In this document: positions 7,672 through 16,300 of the stretch, piece after piece | Position numbering within the stretch: the stretch's first letter is position 1 | Layout of the letters: every line of letters starts with the position of its first letter | Source of the DNA: an uncultured Clostridia bacterium | Lineage (GTDB): Bacteria > Bacillota > Clostridia > TANB77 > CAG-465 | Length of the DNA stretch: 64,000 nucleotides | Reading direction: 5' to 3' | NCBI GenBank assembly: GCA_934169925.1 | Contig: CAKPOO010000003.1 | Coordinates: 1-64,000 of the forward strand | The notes under the pieces: generated by a model | Databases searched by the model: none | What the model was told of the DNA's origin: nothing | The model's input: the letters and a program-made list of their open reading frames with translations, nothing else | Translations under genes and position numbers: made by a program

Positions 7672-8672
7672 AATTTAGAAAATATCTATTAGATAAATTA
7701 CCACAAATAATTGTGTCTTTAATTTTTTTTGTAATTGCTATTTTTATACTAAATGCATTTAAAGTTACAAATGATTTAAAAATAGCTCTTACAAATTTAT
7801 TTATTATAGCGTTTTTATTTAATATTCTTTTTGATTATTTTAGAAAATATAGGTTTTATAACCAATTATTAAATACACTTGATAACTTAGATAAAAAATA
7901 TTTGATTTTAGAAATGATAAATAAACCAAATTTTTATGATGGCGAACTCTTTTTTCAAACACTTTATGAAATAAATAAATCAATGATTGAAAATGTAAAA
8001 GAATACAATTTAAGTATTACTGAATTTAAAGAGTATGTAGAAATGTGGATACATGAAGTAAAGATTCCAATAGCAAGCTTAGTTTTATTAACTCATAATA
8101 GTAATGATAAAAGATATGTAGATCAAATTAGAAAATTAGATAGTTATATAGATCAAATCTTATATTTTGTTAGAAGCGAAAATGTTGAAAAAGATTATAT
8201 TATTAAAGAAAAAGATTTACAAGAGATTATAAAAAATGTTGCTTTAAAAAATAAGGATGATTTATTAGAAAATAACGTAACATTAAATGTAGATGTTCAA
8301 AGTATAAAGGTTTTAACAGATTCAAAATGGCTTGAGTTTATATTAAACCAGATTATAAACAATAGTATTAAATATAAAAAAGATTGTGAAAATTCATTTA
8401 TAAAAATGAGTGCAATAGAAGAAAATGATAAAGTTTGTTTAACTATTTTAGATAATGGAATTGGAATTCCAAGAAGTGATATAAAAAGGGTTTTTGATAA
8501 ATCATTTACAGGTGAAAATGGAAGAAAAAAAGCAAAATCAACTGGTATGGGATTATATATTGTAAAAAAATTGTGTGATAAATTAGGACATAAGATAATA
8601 ATTGAATCTGAAATTGATAAATATACAAAAATTACAATCATTTTTTCAAAAAATGATTTTTATAAACTATAA
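7668..8672 (+). CDS. Intramembrane-sensing histidine kinase (BceS-like)
   Basis: 334 residues. Two TM helices close together (about 12-30 and 38-56) with almost no extracellular loop, the hallmark of intramembrane-sensing kinases. The phospho-acceptor is H129 in MWIHEVKIPIA, typical of BceS. The ATPase domain shows the N box QIINNSIKY, G1 DNGIGIP, F box and G2 TGMGLYIVKKL. In this family the signal comes from the partner BceAB transporter rather than from direct ligand binding. Confidence 0.92.
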   Translation: MKFRKYLLDKLPQIIVSLIFFVIAIFILNAFKVTNDLKIALTNLFIIAFLFNILFDYFRKYRFYNQLLNTLDNLDKKYLILEMINKPNFYDGELFFQTLYEINKSMIENVKEYNLSITEFKEYVEMWIHEVKIPIASLVLLTHNSNDKRYVDQIRKLDSYIDQILYFVRSENVEKDYIIKEKDLQEIIKNVALKNKDDLLENNVTLNVDVQSIKVLTDSKWLEFILNQIINNSIKYKKDCENSFIKMSAIEENDKVCLTILDNGIGIPRSDIKRVFDKSFTGENGRKKAKSTGMGLYIVKKLCDKLGHKIIIESEIDKYTKITIIFSKNDFYKL

Positions 8673-8678
8673 TTATAT

Positions 8679-8694
8679 ATTACAAAATTGTAAT
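8679..8694. promoter_or_regulatory. Second BceR-type operator, upstream of the ABC transporter
   Basis: Same ATTACAA-AA-TTGTAAT dyad as at 6175; the flanks are also shared (GTTTAGTAA, then ATAACGAC). It lies 70 bp before the ATPase start, consistent with activation of the transporter by the response regulator. Confidence 0.8.
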
Positions 8695-8764
8695 GTTTAG
8701 TAATATTAGAATAACGACGAATCTTATCTTTTATATTACAATGTATAAAGAAGGGAGAAAGATT

Positions 8765-9532
8765 ATGGAAAATATTTTAAAAATTGATAAAATTGAAAAA
8801 TATTATGGCAATAAGTCAAGTCTTACAAAGGCTATTGATAATTTATCTTTTGATGTTGAAAAAGGTGAGTTTGTCGCTATAATGGGAGCAAGTGGTAGTG
8901 GAAAAACTACACTTTTAAATTGTATTTCTACAATTGATAAGGTTACATCAGGTCATATCTTTGTGGCAGATAAGGATATTACTAAATTAAAAGGTAATAA
9001 TCTAAACAAATTTAGAAGGGAAGAACTTGGATTTATATTTCAAGATTTTAACTTACTTGATACTTTAACTGCTTATGAAAATATTGCTTTGGCACTTTCT
9101 ATTCAAAATGTAGGAGCAAAGAAAATAGACGAAGAAATAAAAAAAGTTGCAAAAGAACTTGATATTATGGATGTATTAAATAAATATCCATATCAAATGA
9201 GTGGTGGACAAAAGCAAAGAATTGCTTGTGCAAGAGCAATTATAACAAACCCTAAAATAATTCTTGCTGATGAACCAACAGGAGCTTTAGATTCAAGATC
9301 GTCAAAAATGCTTTTAGAAAAATTCGATTATTTAAACAAAGAACTTAAAGCTACTATTCTTATGGTAACACATGATGCCTTTACAGCAAGTTATGCAACA
9401 CGTGTTATATTTATAAAAGATGGCAAAATTTTTAATGAAATTGTAAAAGGAACAGATTCAAGAAAAGAATTTTTTGATAAAATAATCGATGTTGTTACGC
9501 TACTTGGTGGTGATTTAAATGATGCTCTTTAA
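8765..9532 (+). CDS. ABC transporter ATP-binding protein (BceA-like)
   Basis: 255 residues from the ATG at 8765 (GGGAGAAAG upstream; longer in-frame starts lie across the operator region). Walker A GASGSGKTT, Q loop FQDFNLLD, signature MSGGQKQRIACARA, Walker B IILADEPTGALDS and H loop MVTHD are intact. It powers the permease that follows; together they bind and free lipid II-cycle intermediates from peptide antibiotics in the Bce model. Confidence 0.94.
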   Translation: MENILKIDKIEKYYGNKSSLTKAIDNLSFDVEKGEFVAIMGASGSGKTTLLNCISTIDKVTSGHIFVADKDITKLKGNNLNKFRREELGFIFQDFNLLDTLTAYENIALALSIQNVGAKKIDEEIKKVAKELDIMDVLNKYPYQMSGGQKQRIACARAIITNPKIILADEPTGALDSRSSKMLLEKFDYLNKELKATILMVTHDAFTASYATRVIFIKDGKIFNEIVKGTDSRKEFFDKIIDVVTLLGGDLNDAL

Positions 9533-11567
9533 GTTATCACTAAAAAATATTAGCAAGAGTATAAAAGATTATGCCATCTATTTTTTTACTCTAATATTAG
9601 GTGTTGCTATTTTTTATATATTTAATGCAATTGATGATCAAACAGTAATGATGAATGTATCTGAGTCTACATATGAAATAATAAAACTTATGACAAATAT
9701 TCTTTCGAGTGTTAGTGTATTTGTATCTTTTATACTTGGTTTTTTAATTATTTATGCAAGTAGATTTTTAATAAAAAGAAGAAATAAAGAATTTGGAATA
9801 TATTTGACACTTGGAATGAGTAAAAGGAAAATATCTTTAATTTTATTTTTTGAAACTTTAATAATAGGTGCTATTTCTCTTGTAGTAGGACTTGGAATAG
9901 GATTTTTGTTATCACAATTAATGAGTATATTAGTTGTAAATATGTTTGAAGCTGATTTAACAAGATTTAAGTTTATATTTTCAACGAAAGCTTGTATAAA
10001 AACTTTGATTTATTTTGGTATTATGTATTTTGTAGTTATGATATTTAATACAGTAAATATTAGTAAATGTAAATTAATTGATCTTATACATTCAAGTAAA
10101 AAGTCAGAAAAAATAAAATTAAAAAATCCATATATTTGTGTAGCAATATTTATTATTTCATGTATAGTACTTGGATATGCATATTATATGGTTACAGGAG
10201 ATACTAATAGATTATCAAATGTAAATAGAATTTATCTTCCAATTTTTATGGGAGCAGCATCTACATTTTTTATTTTTTGGTCTTTATCTGGACTTATTTT
10301 AAAAATCTTTATGAGTATGAAAAAAATATACTATAAAGGATTAAATAGTTTTACATTAAGACAATTTTCAAGTAAAGTAAATACTATGACTTTTTCAATG
10401 ACAATAATTTGTTTGATGCTGTTTATAACAATATGTGTGTTATCAAGTGCATTGTCAATGAAGAATTCTTTAAATAAAAATTTAGTTGAATTTTCTCCAA
10501 GAGATATTGAAATTTCAAAAAATCCAAATATTGATTATGAGGAATTTGAAGATCTTACAGATATTGAAAAAGAAAATTTAAATTTAAGCATTGAAGAAAT
10601 TTTCTTAAAATATGGATTTGATATAAACAAAAACTTCAAAGATATTGTTAAATTTTCGCTATATTATGATGATAATGTTACTTTAAAATCTGCATTAGGG
10701 GAGTATTATGAAATTGCAATAAAACAATATCCTTTTATAATGTATGATTTTAATATTGTTTTAATTAAAAATTCTGATTATAACAATATAGCAGATAGTT
10801 TTAATCTAAAAAAGGTTACTTTAGCTGATAATGAATACATTGTAGTTGGTAATTATCAAAAAATGATTGATATTAAAAATGAAGCTTTAAAAAGAAATGC
10901 TGTAATAACTGTGAATAATAAAGACTATTATCCAAAGTATAAAGAGGCAATTGATGGCTTTTATGAAATTGGAAGTCAAAGGTCTGAATCTGGGTTTATC
11001 GTTTTACCAGATAATGCACTTGAAAGCAATCAAAAATTTAGAGATATAATGATTGCAGATTATAACGGAAATAAAAACGATGTTGAAAATATGATTAATC
11101 AGATTACCAAAAATGTTTTATTTTATAGTGATTATGGAGTAGTAATAAATACTCAAAAAGACATTAGAGAAGCAGGAATTGGAATTGGTGCCCTTGTTAC
11201 ATTTTTAGGGTTATATCTTGGAATTATATTTTTAATTTCTTGTGCTGCAATTTTAGCTTTAAAAGAATTATCTGAATCTAGTGATAATGTAGAAAAATTT
11301 AAAATGTTAAGAAAAATTGGTGTAGAAGAACCAGAACTTAATAAAGCACTTTTTAAACAAATTGCAATATTTTTCATGTTTCCACTTGTACTTGCAATAA
11401 TTCACTCAGTATTTGGTATTATGTTTTGTAATGATATTTTACAAACAATGGGAGTTAGTTTTAATTTAAAATCAGTTATTATAACTGCAATATTTATAGT
11501 AGCAATATATGGTGGATATTTTTTAATAACATATATTTGTAGTAAAAACATAATAAAAGAAAGATAA
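9519..11567 (+). CDS. FtsX-like ABC permease (BceB-like)
   Basis: 682 residues, the usual BceB length. About ten TM helices: four N-terminal ones with the FtsX core (KRRNKEFGIYLTLGMSKRKI), then further helices and a large extracellular domain of roughly 200 residues (about 330-545), then the last three helices. The large domain is the characteristic ligand-sensing region of Bce permeases. It overlaps the ATPase gene by 14 bp; ATG at 9519 or 9522 are both possible. A terminator follows. Confidence 0.92.
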   Translation: MMLFKLSLKNISKSIKDYAIYFFTLILGVAIFYIFNAIDDQTVMMNVSESTYEIIKLMTNILSSVSVFVSFILGFLIIYASRFLIKRRNKEFGIYLTLGMSKRKISLILFFETLIIGAISLVVGLGIGFLLSQLMSILVVNMFEADLTRFKFIFSTKACIKTLIYFGIMYFVVMIFNTVNISKCKLIDLIHSSKKSEKIKLKNPYICVAIFIISCIVLGYAYYMVTGDTNRLSNVNRIYLPIFMGAASTFFIFWSLSGLILKIFMSMKKIYYKGLNSFTLRQFSSKVNTMTFSMTIICLMLFITICVLSSALSMKNSLNKNLVEFSPRDIEISKNPNIDYEEFEDLTDIEKENLNLSIEEIFLKYGFDINKNFKDIVKFSLYYDDNVTLKSALGEYYEIAIKQYPFIMYDFNIVLIKNSDYNNIADSFNLKKVTLADNEYIVVGNYQKMIDIKNEALKRNAVITVNNKDYYPKYKEAIDGFYEIGSQRSESGFIVLPDNALESNQKFRDIMIADYNGNKNDVENMINQITKNVLFYSDYGVVINTQKDIREAGIGIGALVTFLGLYLGIIFLISCAAILALKELSESSDNVEKFKMLRKIGVEEPELNKALFKQIAIFFMFPLVLAIIHSVFGIMFCNDILQTMGVSFNLKSVIITAIFIVAIYGGYFLITYICSKNIIKER

Positions 11568-11589
11568 TTTGGTAAAATATAAAATTTAT

Positions 11590-11630
11590 AGGATAAACAA
11601 GATTTTTTGTATCTTGATTTATCCTTTTTT
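11590..11630 (+). terminator. Terminator of the Bce-like module
   Basis: AGGATAAACAAGAT pairs with ATCTTGATTTATCCT (one bulged base), followed by six T. Confidence 0.85.
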
Positions 11631-11771
11631 GTATGGTAAAACATAGATTGAATAACAAAAATATATAACAAAAACAGGCTATGGTGCATGAATAAAAAAT
11701 AAGATAGAATTATTAAAACTTTAAAATAATGATATAAATAATTTTTTTGTACCAAAGAAAGGAAATGCTTT

Positions 11772-12314
11772 ATGATAAGATGTAAATGGTGTAATTTAAA
11801 AAACGAAAAATATATAAAGTATCATGATGAAGAGTGGTGTAAACCTAATTTTGATGATAAATATTTATTTGAAATGCTGATATTAGAATCTTTTCAAGCA
11901 GGTCTTTCATGGGAGTGTATTTTAAATAAAAAAGATGCATTTGAAAAAGCATTTGATAATTTTGAAATTGATAAAATATGCAAATACAATGATGAAAAAG
12001 TAAATGAATTACTAAATAATAAAGATATCATAAGAAATAAATTAAAGGTAAATGCAGCTATAAATAATAGTAAGATATTTAAAAAAATTCAAAGTGAATA
12101 TGGTACATTTTATAATTATTTAAAAACTTTTACTAATGAAGAAATTATTTATGAAATTGATAAAACAACTAATGATTTATCTGATAAATTATCAAAAGAT
12201 TTGAAAAAAAGAGGAATGAAATTTGTTGGAAGTGTCATTATTTATTCTTATTTACAAGCAATAGGTGTTATATATTCTCATGATAAAGATTGTTTTTTAT
12301 ATAAAGCGTTATGA
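11772..12314 (+). CDS. tag: DNA-3-methyladenine glycosylase I
   Basis: 180 residues, matching Tag. The N-terminal zinc ligands C4 and H18 (MIRCKWC; YHDEEW), FEMLILESFQAGLSWECIL, and the closing H and C in YSHDKDCFLY are present. The enzyme excises 3-methyladenine from alkylated DNA in base excision repair. RBS AAAGGAAATG. Single gene between terminator and the next promoter. Confidence 0.94.
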   Translation: MIRCKWCNLKNEKYIKYHDEEWCKPNFDDKYLFEMLILESFQAGLSWECILNKKDAFEKAFDNFEIDKICKYNDEKVNELLNNKDIIRNKLKVNAAINNSKIFKKIQSEYGTFYNYLKTFTNEEIIYEIDKTTNDLSDKLSKDLKKRGMKFVGSVIIYSYLQAIGVIYSHDKDCFLYKAL

Positions 12315-12328
12315 TTTATAAATTTTAA

Positions 12329-12357
12329 TTGTAAAATAGACTAAATGATAGTATAAT
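12329..12357 (+). promoter_or_regulatory. Sigma-A promoter for the histidine phosphatase
   Basis: TTGTAA (12329-12334), 17 bp, TATAAT (12352-12357). Confidence 0.65.
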
Positions 12358-12394
12358 AAAGTCATATATTTATATGAAAGGAGTTTTTAATAAA

Positions 12395-13024
12395 ATGAAT
12401 GAAACAATTGTGTATTTGATTAGACATGCAGAAACTGTAAACGAAACAGGAATAAGAAACACAAATGAAGATTCACAGTTAATAAACGAAAAAGAGATAT
12501 TATCAGTAGAAGGAGAAAATCAGGCCAGATTATTAAGCAAAAATAAGAACCTAAAAGGTTTAGATGCTATATGGTCAAGTAGTTTTGCAAGAGCTAAAGC
12601 AACAGCAAAATATATTGCTTATGAAAATAACATTCCTTTTAATTTAGATAGTAATTTAAGTGAAAGAAAACTTGGAAATTTAAAAGAGTTAGGAAAGTTT
12701 ATGGAAGGAAAAAAGACAAGAGATCCTTCACAAGAGCAGTTATTAGATGTAAAGTTTAGAACTTCAGATGGAGAAAGTGCTACACAAACAAGAAAAAGAA
12801 TGAATAAATTTTTTGAAAAAATTCTTAAAGAATATGAGGGGAAAAAAGTAGCAGTAGTTAGTCATGGTGGTTCAATTAAGTTCTTTTTACTAAATTGGTG
12901 CAGTGTAAATGATGATGTAAAACTTGTATATAATAATGATACTGTACTTGATATAAAATCTCCATGTTTGTTAAAATTAACGTTTGTAAAAAATGAGTTA
13001 GTTAATTTAGAACAAATAGACTAG
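12395..13024 (+). CDS. Histidine phosphatase family protein (phosphoglycerate mutase-like)
   Basis: 209 residues from the ATG at 12395, placed after AAAGGAG; an in-frame ATG at 12374 would place the RBS inside the gene. The catalytic motif is LIRHAET near the N-terminus, with WSSSFARAKATA, the acid ERKLGNL and the second histidine in VVSHGGSIKFFL. Such enzymes include cofactor-dependent mutases and small-molecule phosphatases; the substrate is not determinable. It may share a transcript with the deformylase-like gene 43 bp downstream. Confidence 0.88.
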   Translation: MNETIVYLIRHAETVNETGIRNTNEDSQLINEKEILSVEGENQARLLSKNKNLKGLDAIWSSSFARAKATAKYIAYENNIPFNLDSNLSERKLGNLKELGKFMEGKKTRDPSQEQLLDVKFRTSDGESATQTRKRMNKFFEKILKEYEGKKVAVVSHGGSIKFFLLNWCSVNDDVKLVYNNDTVLDIKSPCLLKLTFVKNELVNLEQID

Positions 13025-13067
13025 ATAACATCAACTTAAATATAATAAATTAGAAGAGGTGAATTTT

Positions 13068-13676
13068 ATGAGTAAGATTAAATCAATAACAATAGCTGAT
13101 AATGAAGAGTTTTTAAGACAAAAATCTAAGAATGTGGATTTTTGTGATCCTTCACTTTTGGATGATATTGCAGTATTAGAAAAATTTTGTAAAGAAAACT
13201 CAGTTATGGCAATGGCTGCTGTTCAACTTGGTATTCCAAAAAGGATTGTTTATTTAAAGAAAACAGATATTGAAATTATAAGAAAAGAGCAATTTGACAG
13301 TGCAACTAAGGAAGAAGAAAATTATAATGAAGCAAAAGTTTTAATAAATCCGGTTATAACATTAAAAGAAGGACTTACTACGTATTGGGAAGCTTGTGCT
13401 AGTTGCTTAGACAATATGGGACTTGTAAAAAGACCATATAGAATTGTTGTGGAATACTTTGATATAGATGGTAAGTTTCATAAAGACACTGTTGAGGGCT
13501 TTAGATCAACTGTTTTATCGCATGAAATAGATCATCTTGATGGAATTTTACACATTGATATAGCAGAAAAAGTTTTAGTTATGAATAGTAGTAAAAGGAA
13601 GAAATTTAGACAAACTCATGATTATGAGATTATTTCTAAAGAAGGTGATTTCTTAAAATTAAAAAATGAAATATAA
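13068..13676 (+). CDS. def: Peptide deformylase-like protein
   Basis: 202 residues from ATG 13068 behind AGAGGTGA. Motif 3 is intact as HEIDH (152-156) and motif 2 is EACAS with the zinc-binding cysteine (C110), where most deformylases have EGCLS. Motif 1 is MAMAAVQLG, lacking the two glycines of G-x-G-x-A-A-x-Q. These substitutions are those of the divergent deformylase-like paralogues; whether it removes N-formyl groups from nascent proteins or does something related is open. Confidence 0.82.
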   Translation: MSKIKSITIADNEEFLRQKSKNVDFCDPSLLDDIAVLEKFCKENSVMAMAAVQLGIPKRIVYLKKTDIEIIRKEQFDSATKEEENYNEAKVLINPVITLKEGLTTYWEACASCLDNMGLVKRPYRIVVEYFDIDGKFHKDTVEGFRSTVLSHEIDHLDGILHIDIAEKVLVMNSSKRKKFRQTHDYEIISKEGDFLKLKNEI

Positions 13677-13700
13677 AAAAGGGCTTATGGCCCTTTTTTT
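13675..13700 (+). terminator. Rho-independent terminator
   Basis: AAAAAAGGGC, loop TTATG, GCCC and seven T. Confidence 0.9.
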
Positions 13701-13729
13701 GTGCTTTAAAATTTATGTAATTTAAACAT

Positions 13730-13758
13730 TTGATTTCTTGCTTTATTTATGTTAAAAT
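13730..13758 (+). promoter_or_regulatory. Sigma-A promoter for the three-gene unknown cluster
   Basis: TTGATT (13730-13735), 17 bp, TAAAAT (13753-13758). Confidence 0.6.
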
Positions 13759-13814
13759 GATTATATATTACTATATAACTTATTTTAAAATAAAATTATT
13801 TTGGAGGATTTTTT

Positions 13815-14174
13815 ATGGAAGAAATACTAAAAAGAGAAATTAAAGATTTTGAAAAGGAAAAAATCAGGGTTATGGTTGTTGATAACAGAGGAAAACAGGT
13901 GTACGTAACAGAGGATAAAGATAAGTGTGCAGTTTGTAGTGGTTGTGAAAATTTACGGGTTATACCTCATCCAGATCCTTATGATTGGTTTGAAAGCGAT
14001 GATGTAGATGTAGTTTGTAACTTGTCTAAAACAATGCTTGAAAACTTAATTAGACCTTATGAAGTCTTTAATGTAAAAAGACCTGCTTTTTGTCCTTTAT
14101 ATTCAAATGTCTTAACTAAAAAACAACAGGAAAATTTTAATTGGGCTAAAAAAATTTATGAAGAAAGAGAATAG
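13815..14174 (+). CDS. Hypothetical cysteine-containing protein
   Basis: 119 residues, not recognised. Five cysteines: C38, C41 and C44 as CAVCSGC, plus C68 and C91, a pattern that could bind zinc or an iron-sulfur cluster. No signal peptide or TM. Good RBS (TTTGGAGG). First gene of a cluster of three that ends at the terminator near 15080. Confidence 0.7.
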   Translation: MEEILKREIKDFEKEKIRVMVVDNRGKQVYVTEDKDKCAVCSGCENLRVIPHPDPYDWFESDDVDVVCNLSKTMLENLIRPYEVFNVKRPAFCPLYSNVLTKKQQENFNWAKKIYEERE

Positions 14175-14193
14175 CTTTGAAAGGAGATTTTGT

Positions 14194-14835
14194 ATGGGTA
14201 ATAATGGAGAAAAAACTTTTCAAGTTGTTACAAGAGAAAATGAAAAAGTCTTTTTTACTGCAAGAGAGTTATTTGAAATAGTGAGTAAAAATAGTAAGTA
14301 TGATTATAACTGGGTAGCAAGTGCAACAGAGCTGTATAATGTATGCCAAATGGAAGGTTTTGATGAAAAGTACGCAAAAAGCATAATGCTTTTGATATTA
14401 AATTGTTATGCAACTTTAGAATTAAAAATAACTGATGAGGCAAATTATGAAAAAACAGCACAAGAAACAGTAAACAATATTTATAACAGATTCTCTTTTG
14501 ATGATAAAGAGGCAAGTTTTATTAAAGAAAGATACTTAAGAAATGTAATACTTGCTGTAACTATGTATAATGGCGACGAGGAGAGAATAAAGTTAAATTA
14601 TTGTCATAGTTTTTATGAGTTAGAAGAAATTTGGAAAAAAGAAATGTATTTTTATTACTGTGAGGAAAGTGATTTAGACTTTAAGATAGTAAGACGCTCG
14701 TTAAGATTAAAATATGAGGATTTTATGAAAGAGGCTTCTTTAGATGAAAGTGTAAAAAAAGAAATTAATGAAATTCAAAAAAGAAGAGAGATTGAATTTG
14801 AGAAAATTGTAAAAAGAATGGTTTTTAAACCATAA
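14194..14835 (+). CDS. Hypothetical soluble helical protein
   Basis: 213 residues from ATG 14194 (AAAGGAGA before it); an in-frame upstream start at 14158 lies within the previous gene. Highly charged and predicted mostly helical, no TM, with a lysine/glutamate-rich C-terminus (KKEINEIQKRREIEFEK). No known family seen. It is 19 bp after the cysteine-containing protein. Confidence 0.72.
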   Translation: MGNNGEKTFQVVTRENEKVFFTARELFEIVSKNSKYDYNWVASATELYNVCQMEGFDEKYAKSIMLLILNCYATLELKITDEANYEKTAQETVNNIYNRFSFDDKEASFIKERYLRNVILAVTMYNGDEERIKLNYCHSFYELEEIWKKEMYFYYCEESDLDFKIVRRSLRLKYEDFMKEASLDESVKKEINEIQKRREIEFEKIVKRMVFKP

Positions 14836-14857
14836 TTATTATGAAAGGAAGTCTTTT

Positions 14858-15046
14858 ATGAGTATCAAAAAAGTAAGCTTAAACTATATGTCTGCTGTAA
14901 CCAAAACAAGGCCTGTAGCAAAGGTAAAAGTATCATCTGCTAAATTGGAAGAATTTGACTACGCTATAAAAGGAAAAATAAAGCAAAATAAAAGTTCATA
15001 TAATTTAGCAAAAGAAAATCTAAAAGACGATATATATCATGGCTAA
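14858..15046 (+). CDS. Small basic hypothetical protein
   Basis: 62 residues, lysine-rich, soluble, with RBS GAAAGGAAG. Sequence features: SIKKVSLNYMSAVTKTRPVAKVKV and SYNLAKENL. Not recognised. Last member of the three-gene cluster. Confidence 0.6.
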   Translation: MSIKKVSLNYMSAVTKTRPVAKVKVSSAKLEEFDYAIKGKIKQNKSSYNLAKENLKDDIYHG

Positions 15047-15063
15047 GTTAAAGTATTAAGATA

Positions 15064-15097
15064 AAAGGAGAATGTTTATTTACATTCTTCTTTTTTT
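15064..15097 (+). terminator. Terminator of the three-gene cluster
   Basis: AAAGGAGAATGT, loop, ACATTCTTCTTT (one wobble), seven T. Confidence 0.8.
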
Positions 15098-15131
15098 ATT
15101 GACTTTTAAATCAATTAATATATAATAATTT

Positions 15132-15508
15132 ATGAGGTTTATATATGAGAGTTTAAAAAAAGAAGAAAGAGATGAAAAATTAATAAATGATTTAGTAAAG
15201 CTGTGGGAAAGTTCTGTAAAAAAACTCATACTTTTTTATCTTTAAGTGAAATAGAAAATATTAAAAAATATGTACCTGAAGCTTTAAAAAAATGTAGAAC
15301 ATTTAATAGTTTTAGAGGATGATAAAGGCGTTTATATAGCATTTATTGGAATAGAAAATAAAAAACTTGAAATGTTATTTGTAAGGGATAATAAATTAAA
15401 AAAAGGATATGGAAAAGAAATTTTAACATATGGAATTTAAAATATATAAAAAGTCTAGTTTAGATGAGCAAGGAAATGCTTATCCGATATTGTATATGAG
15501 TATATAGA
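15132..15508 (+). pseudogene. GNAT acetyltransferase relic
   Basis: Conceptual translation across frames gives a recognisable GNAT: LINDLVKLWESSV, then after a frameshift THTFLSLSEIENIKKYVPEAL, then in another frame LIVLEDDKGVYIAFIGIE, KLEMLFVRDNKLKKGYGKEIL (acetyl-CoA loop) and YKKSSLDEQGNAYPILYM. At least two frameshifts and a short loss before the last segment prevent a product. This explains the apparently empty stretch between the terminator and the PAP2 gene. Confidence 0.72.
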
Positions 15509-15524
15509 GTAGAAAGGATAAAAA

Positions 15525-16169
15525 ATGAAAGAAAAAACAAAAGAGTTTATTAAAAAATATATAAAATGGGTTATATTGTTTATTTGCTTGATTGGCTTTT
15601 TAGCACTAGCAGAAGATGTATTTAATAAAGAAATAATGAAAGGTGATATAATAGGATATAATTTAATATCAACATTTTTAATATCTGATTTTGTAACACC
15701 AGTAGCAAAGTTTATCACTAATTTAGGTGGAGCTATATTTTTAGTAGCACTTACAGTTATTTTGATTTTATTTATAAAAAATAAAAAAGTTGGTATTTCT
15801 ATTTTATCTAATTTAGTAATAATTACAATATTAAATCAATTATTAAAAAAAATACTACAAAGACCAAGACCTGTAGGATATAGAATAGTTGAAGAAACTG
15901 GATATAGTTTTCCATCTGGACATTCAATGATAAGCATGGCTTTTTATGGATATTTAATATATTTGATATATAAAAATGTAGAAAATAAATATTTAAAATG
16001 GACTCTTATTGTGCTATTAAGCATATTGATAGTTTCAATTGGTATTAGTAGAATTTATTTAGGCGTACATTATACAAGTGACGTATTAGGTGGATTTTGT
16101 ATTGCAATTTCATATTTAGTTATATATATAAGTGTAGTTAATAAATTTTTAGTAAATGATAAAAAATAA
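15525..16169 (+). CDS. PAP2-family membrane phosphatase
   Basis: 214 residues with about six TM helices. The three PAP2 motifs are present: KKILQRPRP, the PSGH block in SFPSGHSMISM, and SRIYLGVHYTSDVLGG. Such proteins dephosphorylate undecaprenyl diphosphate or phosphatidic/phosphatidylglycerol phosphates on the outer face of the membrane; undecaprenyl pyrophosphate recycling is a likely role in a Gram-positive. RBS AGAAAGGAT. Confidence 0.9.
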   Translation: MKEKTKEFIKKYIKWVILFICLIGFLALAEDVFNKEIMKGDIIGYNLISTFLISDFVTPVAKFITNLGGAIFLVALTVILILFIKNKKVGISILSNLVIITILNQLLKKILQRPRPVGYRIVEETGYSFPSGHSMISMAFYGYLIYLIYKNVENKYLKWTLIVLLSILIVSIGISRIYLGVHYTSDVLGGFCIAISYLVIYISVVNKFLVNDKK

Positions 16170-16300
16170 ATTATGTTTTTATGGCAGGTAATTAAATTGA
16201 TAATTATCTGCTTTTGTGATATTATTTTAATACTAAAAATACTTTTTGTAATTCAATAAAAGTTCAATATTTTTATTATATAATAAAATTGGTGATTAAG

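Noticed and set aside
6172..8720. Direct repeats bounding a transposable unit (transglycosylase-regulator-kinase)
   Set aside because: The 45-bp repeats are centred on a regulator binding site and placed as promoters; no transposase or target duplication is seen.
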